A stretch of DNA of 39,826 nucleotides from contig CAYFQH010000018.1 of the NCBI GenBank assembly GCA_964345215.1, positions 1 through 39,826 of the forward strand, written 5' to 3'. Below, one piece after another: positions 7,378-16,030 of this stretch. A program made the position numbers and the translations under genes. Positions within the stretch are counted from its first letter, which is position 1, and every line of letters starts with the position of its first letter. This DNA is from CAYFQH01 sp964345215 (GTDB taxonomy: Bacteria; Bacillota; Clostridia; Christensenellales; Aristaeellaceae). The notes beneath the pieces are model-generated. The model was not told the origin of the DNA. It did not search any database and saw nothing but the letters and a program-made list of their open reading frames with translations.

Positions 7378-8652
7378 CTACTTGTCTTTGATTTGCCTTT
7401 CTATTTCATCTAAGGCTGTTTTAAGCTGAGGATCGGCCATATCGCCAAAGTCGTACATGCCCACATCCCCTTCGGGTAGCTTTACCTCGATATCCGGAGC
7501 AATACCCACCTCGTGCACCTGGTTGCCAAGGGGTGTAAAGTACTGGGCAACGGTTAACTGCATGCCCGCCCCCTCAGTGCCAATGGGCACAACCCGCTGC
7601 ATAATGCCCTTGCCAAAGGTGTTTACACCTATAACGGTGGCCAGCTCGTGGTCTTTAAAGGCACCGGTAAGCAACTCTGAAGCAGAGGCGCTAAACTCAT
7701 TCACCAGCACCACAAGGGGCATATCCACCGCTCCATCGGTGGCATATTGGTACACTTTTTCACCGTTTTTGTACTCAGTATAGGTAATCACTTGCTTATT
7801 ATCAATAAAAATATCGGCAATGGCCAGGGCATCATCAAGCCAGCCCCCCGGATTATCCCGCAGATCAATAATCAGCCCTTGGGCCCCTTTGGCTGTTAGC
7901 TGATCCAGGGCCTTTTGGAAGGCATTATAGCTGGAACTTGAAAAGTCATATAAAGCAATATAGCCTACTTGATCGGTAAGCATGGTGTACTCTTCCGGGT
8001 TCACGTGAATCATTTCCCTTTTAAGGGTAAAAACAATGTTTTCCTTCCCCCGCCGCACTTCAACTTCAACTTCTTCCCCTACCTTACCCTTCATAATTTT
8101 TACCGCTTCTTGAATGGTATAGGGATTAACTTCTAGGTCTTCCACCCGGATAAGCTTATCTTTTTTTAAAATGCCCGCCCGCTGGGCAGGGGTGTCCCTA
8201 AACACCCGGCTGATGGTACACTCCATGGTTTCAAAAGAAGAGGAAATCAGCATACCCACCCCGGCATACTCTCCCTTGTCCTCTTCCCACATTTTCTCAA
8301 ACTCCTCGGGAGTATAATAATAAGTATAAGGATCTTCTAGACCGGCCAAAAATCCCTTGTTAGCCGTCTGAGCCATTTTCTCTTCATCTATTTCGCCATA
8401 AAACAGCTGATCTACAACAACCTTCATGGTTTCAATCTCTTGAAATTGGTCGGCTATTTTTGTAAGCTGCTCATATTCTGCAAGAGAGATGGTTACATTT
8501 CCCTCTTTTTCATCTACTACTACCGCCGGGGCTAACCCTCCCTTGCCTCGAAGGTTTTCCAATAGCTGGGGCGAAAGGGTGCAGGCACTAAGGGCAAACA
8601 CCAGGGTGAATAGAATGAGGACTAAGCTTTTCTTTTTCATATATTTTCTCAC
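7378..8652 (-). CDS. Lipoprotein S41-family C-terminal processing peptidase
   Basis: A 424-residue serine protease of the CtpA/Tsp family, predicted to be lipid-anchored outside the membrane. The N-terminus has a basic start, a hydrophobic core and a lipobox (ALSAC). A PDZ domain follows (GVGMLISSS, DTPAQRAGILKKDKLIRVED), then the S41 catalytic domain (GYIALYDFSS, LIIDLRDNPGGWLDDALAIA). The catalytic Ser lies in NEFSASASELLTG and the Lys in GVNTFGKGIMQRV, so it should be active. The GTG at 8652 overlaps the upstream TGA (GTGA), indicating translational coupling to the PucR-type regulator; an ATG 12 bases further in is an equally possible start. Confidence 0.92.
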   Translation of the reverse strand: MRKYMKKKSLVLILFTLVFALSACTLSPQLLENLRGKGGLAPAVVVDEKEGNVTISLAEYEQLTKIADQFQEIETMKVVVDQLFYGEIDEEKMAQTANKGFLAGLEDPYTYYYTPEEFEKMWEEDKGEYAGVGMLISSSFETMECTISRVFRDTPAQRAGILKKDKLIRVEDLEVNPYTIQEAVKIMKGKVGEEVEVEVRRGKENIVFTLKREMIHVNPEEYTMLTDQVGYIALYDFSSSSYNAFQKALDQLTAKGAQGLIIDLRDNPGGWLDDALAIADIFIDNKQVITYTEYKNGEKVYQYATDGAVDMPLVVLVNEFSASASELLTGAFKDHELATVIGVNTFGKGIMQRVVPIGTEGAGMQLTVAQYFTPLGNQVHEVGIAPDIEVKLPEGDVGMYDFGDMADPQLKTALDEIERQIKDK

Positions 8653-9719
8653 ACTTTCTCTTTTTCAAAAATCGCATTGGCTCCCTTTCGCATCTCCAAA
8701 AGCAGTTTGAAGGTCACTGCATCCTGAAAGCTCCTAAGATCCAGGCCCATCATCCGCTGCACTTTGTCAAGGCGGTAAACCAGGGTATTGCGGTGAATAT
8801 ACAGCTGCCTGGCTGTATCGGAAAGGTTTAAGTCTTTATTAAAAAACATTTCAATGGTTTGCAGCATTTCGTCGTTAAAGAGCCTGGCAGTACGCCTGTT
8901 AAAAATCATGCTGGGGTATTTTTGGCCAATCTCCCTTGGAATATCTACAAGCAGCCGTTCCAAAATCATTTTGGAATAGGTAAAAATGCTCTTCTCTTTT
9001 TGGAATACTTGGCCAATTTTAATGGCCTTTTTACCCTGACGGTAGCTTTTTCCGCTTTCATTTAGTTTTTTAATCCGCTCACCAATACCAATGATTACTA
9101 AAATTCCCGTTTCGGTCATGATGGTTTCCTGCAAGGCCTGGGCAAACTGGGTCAGCTCTTCATCTGTTTTCAGTTCGCTTACATCCAACAAAAGCACTGT
9201 GGTGTACTTATCCATTTCAATAAGAACATCATTATCGTTTTGGGGAATAATCTCCTTTAATAAAGAAAGACTGCTTTGTTTTTCCACTCGGGTGGTATAA
9301 AAAACCAACACACCCCGCTCCATTTCAAGGGGAATATGATACTCCTGGGCAGCAATGGCCACATCCTGGCCATAAAGTTCTTCCTGTAAAACCCGACGGT
9401 ATACGTCGTATACGTTTTGGATGCTTTGGGAGTTGTTTAAGAGGCTTTTGGCCAAGTTGGCAGCCAAAATTAAAATGTTTACGCCTCCCTCTACCATCTG
9501 GCTGCAAACAAAAACCAGTTCCGGCAAGTCCGAACTACGAAAAAAGATGTTGCCCATATAGGAAAACACTTCTCCTTCAGGCACATTGTCGGGAAATTCA
9601 ATTTTCCCCCCTAGAGGGCCTTTTACAGGCTGGCCCTTTTGCGTAAACATAAAAATCTGATCTGACAGTTGATTTAAAATGGAAACAATTCGTTTTATGC
9701 CCTGCTCATCATAGTGCAT
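8649..9719 (-). CDS. CdaR/PucR-family transcriptional regulator
   Basis: A 356-residue regulator in the sugar-diacid-regulator style. The start at 9719 is set by GGAGGT six bases upstream. Residues about 1-130 form the N-terminal ligand domain (IKRIVSILNQLSDQIFMFTQ). The middle has a GGDEF-like fold seen in this family (ISELKTDEELTQFAQALQE region, LVIIGIGERI). The C-terminus is the PucR helix-turn-helix (LNLSDTARQLYIHRNTLVYRL, about residues 300-325). The ligand cannot be read from sequence. It overlaps the protease gene downstream and lies beside an orphan sugar ABC ATPase, separated by a terminator, so it may sense a carbohydrate or diacid; that last point is a guess from position. Confidence 0.85.
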   Translation of the reverse strand: MHYDEQGIKRIVSILNQLSDQIFMFTQKGQPVKGPLGGKIEFPDNVPEGEVFSYMGNIFFRSSDLPELVFVCSQMVEGGVNILILAANLAKSLLNNSQSIQNVYDVYRRVLQEELYGQDVAIAAQEYHIPLEMERGVLVFYTTRVEKQSSLSLLKEIIPQNDNDVLIEMDKYTTVLLLDVSELKTDEELTQFAQALQETIMTETGILVIIGIGERIKKLNESGKSYRQGKKAIKIGQVFQKEKSIFTYSKMILERLLVDIPREIGQKYPSMIFNRRTARLFNDEMLQTIEMFFNKDLNLSDTARQLYIHRNTLVYRLDKVQRMMGLDLRSFQDAVTFKLLLEMRKGANAIFEKEKV

Positions 9720-9825
9720 TCTGTTACCTCCAGCTGTTACATTGCTTATTATTATACCATGTTCCAGCCCCAGTGAAAAGAACAAGCTGTGAACAAACCT
9801 ATAACCTTCGCCAGCATTAAAACAA

Positions 9826-9858
9826 AAAACCCCTCTGGCCTGAGCCAAAGGGGTTTTT
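9826..9858 (-). terminator. Terminator of the sugar ABC ATPase gene
   Basis: On the minus strand AAAACCCCTTTGGC pairs with GCCAGAGGGGTTTT (one T-G wobble) followed by T-rich sequence, ten bases after the stop of the ABC ATPase gene. It separates that gene from the PucR-type regulator. Confidence 0.8.
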
Positions 9859-9867
9859 ATCTATATA

Positions 9868-10989
9868 TTAATCAACCAACAGGGTCTCTTCTGTTTCTTT
9901 ATCAAAGAAATGAAGGTGGTTCACATCAAAGGCAACTTTGATCTGCTGGCCAGCCCGGCTGGAAGTGCGGGGGTCAACCCTGGCAACAATGTTGTCTTCC
10001 TTGCCGGAGGCTTTTAAGTACAGGTAAGTTTCAGCACCCATCAACTCGGTTACTTCAACACTTACATCAATGATGGCACTGGGCAGGTTAGCCAAGACCA
10101 CTTGCTCATCGTGAATGTTCTCAGGGCGGATACCCATGTATACTTCTTTACCAATGTAGCTTTCGTCCTTTAATTTAGCAATTTTGCCGGCAGGAACTTC
10201 AATTTTGTTTTCACCAAAAATAGCGTATACTTCTTTGCCCTGTTTTTCCAGCTTGGCTTCAAACACGTTCATTTGAGGGCTACCAATAAAGCCGGCTACA
10301 AACAAGTTTGTAGGATAGTCATACAGGTTTTGAGGGGTGTCTACCTGCTGAATAAAGCCATCCTTCATAACAACAATTCTGGAACCCATGGTCATGGCCT
10401 CTGTTTGGTCATGGGTAACATAGATGAAGGTGGTCTGCAGTTTTTGGTGCAATTTTGTAATTTCTGTACGCATGGCAACACGTAATTTTGCGTCTAAGTT
10501 CGACAGAGGTTCGTCCATTAAGAAAACCTTAGGTTCACGCACAATGGCACGGCCCAGGGCAACACGCTGGCGTTGACCACCGGAGAGAGCCTTTGGTTTA
10601 CGATTTAACAAGTGGCTAATGTCCAAAACCCGGGCAGCCTCTTCAACACGGCGTTTAATATCCTCTTTTGGGGTTTTGCGCAGTTTCAAGCCAAAGGCCA
10701 TATTATCATAAACGGTCATGTGAGGGTACAGGGCGTAGTTTTGGAAAACCATCGCTATATCGCGATCTTTTGGAGCCACATCGTTTACAAGGCGATCGCC
10801 AATGTATAACTCTCCATCGCTAATTTCTTCCAAGCCGGCTACCATCCGCAGGGTTGTAGATTTTCCGCAACCGGAGGGGCCTACCAAAACGATAAATTCT
10901 TTATCCTGAATGTCTAAACAAAAGTCGCTAACCGCGGTTACGCCGCCAGGATAGGTTTTATAAATGTGATTGAGTGTTACACTTGCCAT
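9868..10989 (-). CDS. Carbohydrate ABC transporter ATP-binding protein, MsmK/UgpC/MalK type
   Basis: The 373-residue motor subunit for CUT1 sugar importers. Walker A is GPSGCGKSTT (residues 37-46), the signature is LSGGQRQRVALGRA, Walker B is VFLMDEPLSNLDAKLR and the switch His follows in YVTHDQTEAMT. The C-terminal third is the OB-fold/TOBE regulatory domain (GIRPENIHDEQ), which in relatives binds regulatory proteins. No permease or binding protein is nearby; in streptococci and clostridia such single ATPases are known to serve several importers, and I infer the same here. The start has AAAGGAGG upstream. An inverted repeat sits in its leader. Confidence 0.92.
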   Translation of the reverse strand: MASVTLNHIYKTYPGGVTAVSDFCLDIQDKEFIVLVGPSGCGKSTTLRMVAGLEEISDGELYIGDRLVNDVAPKDRDIAMVFQNYALYPHMTVYDNMAFGLKLRKTPKEDIKRRVEEAARVLDISHLLNRKPKALSGGQRQRVALGRAIVREPKVFLMDEPLSNLDAKLRVAMRTEITKLHQKLQTTFIYVTHDQTEAMTMGSRIVVMKDGFIQQVDTPQNLYDYPTNLFVAGFIGSPQMNVFEAKLEKQGKEVYAIFGENKIEVPAGKIAKLKDESYIGKEVYMGIRPENIHDEQVVLANLPSAIIDVSVEVTELMGAETYLYLKASGKEDNIVARVDPRTSSRAGQQIKVAFDVNHLHFFDKETEETLLVD

Positions 10990-11013
10990 AAAAAAATTGC
11001 CTCCTTTTATATC

Positions 11014-11055
11014 ATTGCGGTGCTAGCCGCAATAGGTATCATTGATGTTATTATA
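11014..11055 (-). promoter_or_regulatory. Leader inverted repeat and -10 box of the ABC ATPase gene
   Basis: ATTGCGG-TGCTAG-CCGCAAT is a perfect 7-bp inverted repeat at 11014-11033, between a TATAAT (minus strand, 11055-11050) and the ribosome binding site. No good -35 is visible. TATCATTG also occurs twice, at 11010-11017 and 11037-11044. The placement just downstream of the -10 suits a repressor operator. Confidence 0.45.
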
Positions 11056-11174
11056 ACCCTTCTAATTTAAAAATGAAATAGTGTAAAATTACAAAATTTC
11101 TCCTTCTTCTTTGTACATGATGTATAGTATGGTCTTGTTTTAACCATTTTATACATTCAAAGGGCTTTAAGGCA

Positions 11175-11212
11175 AGAAAAAAAGGGATGCCACAGTAGAC
11201 ACCCCTTTAAAC
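11175..11212 (-). terminator. Terminator after the DivIVA-like gene
   Basis: On the minus strand AAAGGGGTG... and ...CATCCCTTT pair (with a G-T wobble) and run into TTTTTT. It lies directly after the stop at 11225 and closes the alr-to-coiled-coil gene cluster. Confidence 0.75.
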
Positions 11213-11224
11213 CATACCCAATTA

Positions 11225-11842
11225 CTATTGTTGGCTTTGAAGATCCTGGCGGGCTCTTCTAATTCCCTGAATTTTCTCTGACAAAACCTTATCCGTCTCG
11301 TCAAGAAGGGCGTCTAGATATTGATACATTTCCCGGTGAAGGTTTTCCATCTGTTCGTTTGTCCTTTGTATCAATTCATCCGCCTCTACTTGAGCCCTGG
11401 CAGTTACTTCCTGTTCACTTACCAGCTTATCGGCATGAGCCTGGGCATCGGCCACCATGTCGTTGGCGCGCTGGGTTGCGTCCGCCAGCATACGGTTTGC
11501 CTGGTCAACACTGTTTCGGTATATTTCCTCTGCCTTAATTTGGGCATTCTGTGTTGTAACTTGGGCAGCTTTATTGGCTTCATCAACCATTTGCCTGGCT
11601 TTGCTGCTGGCCTCGGCAACGGTGTTTTCCGCCTGGGCTCTGGCCTCGCTAATAATTTTTGCTTCGTTTTCAATAATAACCTTTGACTGCTTTACCTCGT
11701 CAGGCAGTTTATCAAGAGCATTTTGAATACTTTCCCGCATCCTTGCTTTATCTACCATAACCAAATCGCTTAAAGGAATTTTTTTGGCATTAACCAGCAT
11801 CGCGTCCATTTCTTCAAGCAGAATGTCTACTCTTTGCTCCAT
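11225..11842 (-). CDS. DivIVA-like coiled-coil protein
   Basis: A 205-residue soluble protein that is nearly all coiled coil. The N-terminal 30 residues (VDILLEEMDAMLVNAKKIP) resemble the head of DivIVA-like proteins found beside coaD/rsmD in Clostridia. Residues 55-180 are an Ala/Glu/Gln-rich heptad region (AQAENTVAEASSKARQMVDE) of the sort often mis-annotated as an ATP synthase B or V-ATPase H subunit. I chose the ATG at 11842 with GAGGTGA upstream; a GTG at 11854 overlapping the coaD stop is the longer alternative. Its role is unknown; scaffold or cell-division function is a family-based guess. It is the last gene of its operon. Confidence 0.78.
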   Translation of the reverse strand: MEQRVDILLEEMDAMLVNAKKIPLSDLVMVDKARMRESIQNALDKLPDEVKQSKVIIENEAKIISEARAQAENTVAEASSKARQMVDEANKAAQVTTQNAQIKAEEIYRNSVDQANRMLADATQRANDMVADAQAHADKLVSEQEVTARAQVEADELIQRTNEQMENLHREMYQYLDALLDETDKVLSEKIQGIRRARQDLQSQQ

Positions 11843-11850
11843 ATCGATTT

Positions 11851-12366
11851 TCACCTCTTCTGTGTTTTATCGCTTTGTGTTGTTTTTGCATAATCAATAA
11901 TTGTCCCAAGGGCCTTTTGGGGCACCAATTGGGTAACATCCCCTTGCAAAAAGGCAATTTCCCGCACGGCACTTGAGCTGATGTAGGCATATTCCGGTGC
12001 CGTCATCATAAACAGGGTTTCAATTTCCGGTGCCATTTGATGGTTTAGCTGGGCCATTTGAAACTCGTTTTCAAAATCCGTAACTGCCCGCAGCCCTTTT
12101 AGAACGACAGCAGCTTCTTTTTGTTTGACGTAGTCAATCAAAAGGCCCTCAAAACTTTCGATCTGAACGTTTTTTAAATGTCCACAACAGGCTTTAACAA
12201 GTTCTTTTCGCTGAGGAATGGGAATCCAGCCCTCATTTTTGCCCGGATTTCGCACAACAGCTACAATGAGCTGGTCGAAAATTTTGCTCCCCCTTTGGAT
12301 AATATCTAAATGTCCTAAGGTGATGGGATCAAAACTGCCGGGATAAATACAGATTCGTTTATTCAT
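11851..12366 (-). CDS. coaD: Phosphopantetheine adenylyltransferase
   Basis: CoaD transfers AMP from ATP to 4'-phosphopantetheine, the fourth step of coenzyme A synthesis. The nucleotidyltransferase motif is intact (YPGSFDPITLGHLDII), as are VVRNPGKN, FEGLLIDYVKQ, VLKGLRAVTDFENEFQMA and the ISSSAVREIA motif. The ATG at 12366 follows GGGGAGG at 6 bases and yields 171 residues, near the family norm. It overlaps the end of rsmD by 8 bases, the usual rsmD-coaD arrangement in Firmicutes, so the two are probably translationally coupled. Confidence 0.96.
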   Translation of the reverse strand: MNKRICIYPGSFDPITLGHLDIIQRGSKIFDQLIVAVVRNPGKNEGWIPIPQRKELVKACCGHLKNVQIESFEGLLIDYVKQKEAAVVLKGLRAVTDFENEFQMAQLNHQMAPEIETLFMMTAPEYAYISSSAVREIAFLQGDVTQLVPQKALGTIIDYAKTTQSDKTQKR

Positions 12367-12928
12367 GGGTTGCCTCCCCGTATAGTTTATAAAAACTGAT
12401 GAAAGTATCGCGATATTTCCGCTTGTCAAAATGATCAAGACCTGGGGGCACAAAATCAGCCTCATGATTTTCATCATGTTCATACACGATCCATCCCCCG
12501 GGGGCCAAAAGCCCTTTGGCAGTAATTTGCTTTAAAATGTGTTGCTGGTTTTCCATTTGGTAAGGAGGATCAATAAAAATCAAATCAAATTGTTTATGCT
12601 CCGCTGCCAGCTGCTTTAAGGCCTCGTCCCAGCCGGATTTTAGCACATAGGCCGGGGCATCCAGTTTTAAAAGCTTCATATTTTGCTGTAAAAGGGCCAC
12701 TACCTTTTTATCAATATCAACCAAGGTTGCCTCTGCCGCCCCACGGCTTAAGGCTTCAAAGCCCAAGGCACCGCTGCCGGCAAACAAATCCAGCACCCTT
12801 GCCTCAAGGCATTTGCTTGCAATAATATTAAACAAAGATTCTCGTACCCGGTCTTGGGTGGGTCTGGTTCCGCTGCCTTTAGGTGCCAAAAAGCGCCTGG
12901 ACCTGGCTGAGCCGCCAATGATACGCAT
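12359..12928 (-). CDS. rsmD: 16S rRNA (guanine966-N2)-methyltransferase
   Basis: RsmD methylates G966 of 16S rRNA using S-adenosylmethionine. The order of motifs is typical: MRIIGGSARSRRF at the N-terminus, TRPTQDRVRESLFNI, the SAM loop VLDLFAGSGALGFEALSRGA, and the catalytic FDLIFIDPPYQM. At 189 residues it is the usual size. The ATG starts one base after the stop of the upstream membrane-protein gene and has only a weak Shine-Dalgarno (GGAG 12 bases off), so reinitiation is likely. Confidence 0.95.
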   Translation of the reverse strand: MRIIGGSARSRRFLAPKGSGTRPTQDRVRESLFNIIASKCLEARVLDLFAGSGALGFEALSRGAAEATLVDIDKKVVALLQQNMKLLKLDAPAYVLKSGWDEALKQLAAEHKQFDLIFIDPPYQMENQQHILKQITAKGLLAPGGWIVYEHDENHEADFVPPGLDHFDKRKYRDTFISFYKLYGEATHE

Positions 12929-12929
12929 A

Positions 12930-13736
12930 TTATACCAGCTGCTCCGGTTCGTTTACCCTTCGTTGCCTTGCCTTTCTTTCCTTGTTGGCCTTCTTCTTTT
13001 TCTTTTTGACCCCTTGGGCAATGCTGCCATGAATCATGCCCCGGATTTTTTTGCCCCGCAAATAGCCCAGGGCGTACCCTGTGGGCACAATCAGCACAAA
13101 AAACGGGGTAAGCCTTTCAAGAAAAACAGCCGCCTGGGGGCTAGTGTTAAACATGCTAAAAAAAGGAAAGGTGCTGGCCCTGACAACCATACGGATGATA
13201 TCCATGGGGGCAATACTCCGTACGATATCGTAATAGGCAAGCCCCTGGCCAACGCTGCTCTGTCCTGTGTAGGACTGAACCCAGCCGGGCAAAACCCCCA
13301 GGGAGTAGGTTTCGACCTTTGTAAATACCGCTAAAATCACAGCCAACACAAAAAACACCCCTGCCCCTAAGTAAGCTGTATAAAAGCCCCGCAGCGGGTT
13401 AAAGGACCGGGCTTCATCAGCCTTGGTCACTTCCTTGCCTTCTTCCTTGCGCTGGTACACAATTTCACCGAAGGCTGCGTCTGCCTCGCCATCAGAAGAG
13501 CCGGTGATAGACAATATGCCCATAGCCAATAGCAGCAGTACCGCATTTAACACAATACGTACCAGGTTATTTTGAACCATAAGCATGGGCCCGAAGATAA
13601 GATACAAAACCAAAATAAGCATCATAGACCCAAACACCTTTACAGCCCGTTTTGAGCCTGTTATTTCAACCACCTTGCCCTTATAGGTAGGCTTTTGAAT
13701 TATCAGTGGTTTTTTCTTCTGATTTTTTCGTGTCAT
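12930..13736 (-). CDS. Multi-pass membrane protein of unknown function
   Basis: A 268-residue protein I cannot name. It has a basic N-terminal tail (about 30 residues), two hydrophobic helices (VFGSMMLILVLYLIFGPMLM and IVLNAVLLLLAMGILSIT) and a charged cytoplasm-like stretch (about 85-115). A further helix follows (YLGAGVFFVLAVILAVF), then one near FFVLIVPTGYALGYL, ending in a very basic Lys/Arg tail (VKKKKKKANKERKARQRR). The tail could touch RNA or ribosomes, but nothing proves it. AAAGGAG precedes the ATG. It lies between a folate gene and rsmD, all in one direction with short gaps. Confidence 0.8.
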   Translation of the reverse strand: MTRKNQKKKPLIIQKPTYKGKVVEITGSKRAVKVFGSMMLILVLYLIFGPMLMVQNNLVRIVLNAVLLLLAMGILSITGSSDGEADAAFGEIVYQRKEEGKEVTKADEARSFNPLRGFYTAYLGAGVFFVLAVILAVFTKVETYSLGVLPGWVQSYTGQSSVGQGLAYYDIVRSIAPMDIIRMVVRASTFPFFSMFNTSPQAAVFLERLTPFFVLIVPTGYALGYLRGKKIRGMIHGSIAQGVKKKKKKANKERKARQRRVNEPEQLV

Positions 13737-13751
13737 AGGCAGCTCCTTTAG

Positions 13752-14339
13752 CTATTTGCTTGCTTTTTTTATTCCTTCTGAGTCAATGATATATTTTATC
13801 AAAAAATCGTTGTTTTCGCAAGGAAAGCCCTGGGTGATTTGTTCTTTGAGCACAAAAGCGGCACTTTCCCCCTTTAAATGGGGTAAAAACCGATCGTAAT
13901 ATCCGCCCCCATGGCCCAGCCGGCGGCCGGCCAAATCCACTGCCACTGCCGGAACAAGGCATAGATCAATTTCCCCGCCAGCCCACTCTTCCTCCATTCC
14001 CTTAGGTTCCATAATCCCCATATAACCTTTTTGAAGAACACTTAAATCATCTGTTCTAAAAAAACGCAGTTCCCCTTTAGGATAACTTTTGGGCAGACAG
14101 AGTACTTTGTTTTGGGCCAATATGGCCTTTAATAAAGGAAGGGTGTCAATTTCCCCTGCCATTGAATAATAACAGGCAATCACCTGGGCTTTTTTAAAAA
14201 CATCCCATTCAAGGACATGGACGGCAGCTTTTTCGCCTTGTTTTTTTTGATCAGAAACAGTTTTTATCATAAGGTTCATTTTTTTACGCCATGCTTTTTT
14301 TTCGTCCGCTATTGCAGCCAAAGAATTTTTATTCATCAT
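13752..14339 (-). CDS. 5-formyltetrahydrofolate cyclo-ligase
   Basis: Converts 5-formyl-THF to 5,10-methenyl-THF with ATP, rescuing a stored folate. Seen here are the N-terminal KKAWRKKMN segment, VIACYYSMAGEIDTLPLL, LCLPKSYPKGELRF and GYMGIMEPKG. The family's closing motif is DLCLVPAVAVDLAGRRLGHG followed by GGYYDRFLP. The product has 195 residues, as expected. The ATG pair at its start lies inside the last codons of alr (11-base overlap), so translation is coupled. In clostridial genomes this gene (ygfA/mthfs family) is often near rsmD or cell-envelope genes. Confidence 0.93.
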   Translation of the reverse strand: MMNKNSLAAIADEKKAWRKKMNLMIKTVSDQKKQGEKAAVHVLEWDVFKKAQVIACYYSMAGEIDTLPLLKAILAQNKVLCLPKSYPKGELRFFRTDDLSVLQKGYMGIMEPKGMEEEWAGGEIDLCLVPAVAVDLAGRRLGHGGGYYDRFLPHLKGESAAFVLKEQITQGFPCENNDFLIKYIIDSEGIKKASK

Positions 14340-15453
14340 ATCTTCTTTCTACCCTTTGGGTTGGGGATAAAAGAATTTCGTAGCTGATGGTCCCTGCCCA
14401 CCGGGCCAGCTCCTCTGCACTGATTTGCTCTTGCCCCTGGCGCCCAATAAGCACCGCTTCATCCCCAATATTAACGTTTTTAATTCCCGTTACATCCACC
14501 ATCATTTGATCCATGCAAATTCTACCTACAATGTTTGCCCGCCGCCCACCCAAAAGCACCTGGCCTTCGTTTGAAAGGCACCTTGGGTATCCATCGCCAT
14601 AGCCCAGAGCCAGGGTGGCAATTTTTGCTTGCCTGTCGGTTATATAGGTACCTCCGTAGCTAATGGCCTCACCAGCAGTTAAGGTTTTAATATAAGTAAC
14701 TGGCGCCTTCCAAGCCAATGCCGGAACCAAGGCCACATTGGTTTTTACAGGGGGGCAGCCATATAGGGCAATACCCACCCGCACCATGTCTAAATGGCTG
14801 TTTGGAAGGCTAAGGGTGGCAGCGCTGTTGGCGCAATGAAGCAAAATGTTTTGAGGCAGTACTTTTTTTGTTATTTCTAAAAAGGAATGAAGCTGGCTTT
14901 GGGTCAGCGCCTTGTCTTCATCTGCTTTGGAAAAGTGGGTAAAAGCCCCGGTAACAGCTATTTCAGGGTATTGCAGGGATAAATTATACAGGGACAAAAG
15001 CGCTTTATCAGTTTTGGCCCCAATCCGGTTCATACCCGTATCGACCTTTAAGTGTACAGCTGCCTGCAAGGTATGTTTCCTTGCGGCCTCCCCCAGCCAG
15101 TGTATTTGATCCTCGTGGGTAACAGCAAGGGTTAGACCGTTTACAACTGCCTGTTCACATTCTTTTTGAAGGGCTGCACCTAAGATCAGAATAGGTGCCT
15201 TGATACCCTGAGCCCGTAATATGAGCCCCTCTCTTACCCGGGCTACCCCCAACCAGGCTGCCCCGGCCTTGAGGGCAGCTATAGCCGCCTGAACAATCCC
15301 ATGGCCGTAGCCATTGGCCTTTACCACGGCCATAAGTTTTGTTTTAGGCTGTAAGCAGCCTAAAATGGCGGCTACATTCTGTTGAATAGCCGCCATAGAA
15401 AGGTGTATGGTTGTAGATTGACCCATCATCAGATCCGGTGGTAATTTTTCCAT
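14329..15453 (-). CDS. alr: Alanine racemase
   Basis: A PLP enzyme that supplies D-alanine for peptidoglycan. The N-terminal barrel carries the PLP lysine in AVVKANGYGHG; the substrate-site motifs follow (HLKVDTGMNRIGA, VRVGIALYGCPP). The C-terminal beta domain holds the second catalytic Tyr region (GEAISYGGTY, LALGYGDGYPR) and GRICMDQMMVDVT. The 374-residue length is standard. The ATG at 15453 has AAGGGA about 12 bases upstream; an internal ATG at MGQSTTIHLS is a shorter option. It appears to open the alr / cyclo-ligase / membrane protein / rsmD / coaD / DivIVA-like run. No clear promoter was found in the 70 bases before it. Confidence 0.95.
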   Translation of the reverse strand: MEKLPPDLMMGQSTTIHLSMAAIQQNVAAILGCLQPKTKLMAVVKANGYGHGIVQAAIAALKAGAAWLGVARVREGLILRAQGIKAPILILGAALQKECEQAVVNGLTLAVTHEDQIHWLGEAARKHTLQAAVHLKVDTGMNRIGAKTDKALLSLYNLSLQYPEIAVTGAFTHFSKADEDKALTQSQLHSFLEITKKVLPQNILLHCANSAATLSLPNSHLDMVRVGIALYGCPPVKTNVALVPALAWKAPVTYIKTLTAGEAISYGGTYITDRQAKIATLALGYGDGYPRCLSNEGQVLLGGRRANIVGRICMDQMMVDVTGIKNVNIGDEAVLIGRQGQEQISAEELARWAGTISYEILLSPTQRVERRYDE

Positions 15454-15523
15454 AACGAGATTTTTTCCCTTGATTTCTTCTTGTTTTATCGTCTTTTATT
15501 CCCTTCATAGTGCTTTAAACCTT

Positions 15524-15955
15524 CTACAATAAGCGCACTTCTTCTTGGGACAAAAGTTGAATATTGTTGTCTTTTAAAACCCGGGTCGCTTTTTCAAGCT
15601 CTCCCACTCTAAAAACAATCAAGGCATCTTTGCCTGCGTTACGCACAAAACTGTACAAATACTCAATGGCAATATCGGCCCCGCTGAGCATGTGAAGAAC
15701 CTGGGCCAGACCCCCGGGCACATCGGGTACGGCCGCTGCAATCACATCGGTTAAGCGTACAGTATACCCTGCGTTGCTAATAACTTCCATAGCCCGTTGA
15801 TAATCAGCTACAATGGTTCTTAAAATACCAAAGTGGGTGGTATCGGCAATTGACAGAGAAACCAGGTCAATTTTTTCACGGCCCAAAAGGGCAGTAAAAT
15901 CAGCCAGGCGGCCAGGGGTATTTTCAATAAAAACAGAAATTTGTTTTACATGCAT
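15524..15955 (-). CDS. Tandem ACT-domain protein
   Basis: A 143-residue protein made of two ACT domains, small ligand-binding modules that usually sense amino acids. The first is QISVFIENTPGRLADFTALL, then LSIADTTHFGILR. The second is VPGGLAQVLHMLSGADIAI, then EYLYSFVRNAGKDALIVFRV. I start it at the second ATG (15955), which lies 7 bases from GGAGG; the first ATG is one base away and cannot work. It closes the paaK-ior operon. ACT proteins beside phenylacetate-CoA ligase and ior genes are a recurring clostridial arrangement, so it probably senses an aromatic amino acid or its product to tune those enzymes; that is inference. Confidence 0.88.
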   Translation of the reverse strand: MHVKQISVFIENTPGRLADFTALLGREKIDLVSLSIADTTHFGILRTIVADYQRAMEVISNAGYTVRLTDVIAAAVPDVPGGLAQVLHMLSGADIAIEYLYSFVRNAGKDALIVFRVGELEKATRVLKDNNIQLLSQEEVRLL

Positions 15956-16030
15956 ATCCATTCCTCCTTTATTCGAGGTTTGCTTATGTATATTATAAGG
16001 TATTTGATTACAGCAATCAACTAGCAAACA

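Noticed and set aside
11225..11842. Annotation as an ATP synthase or V-ATPase subunit
   Set aside because: Only the Ala/Glu-rich coiled coil is shared; no ATPase genes are near and the head resembles DivIVA-like proteins.
12813..13334. 173-codon plus-strand frame over rsmD and the membrane protein
   Set aside because: It crosses two well-supported minus-strand genes and has no motif or ribosome binding site.
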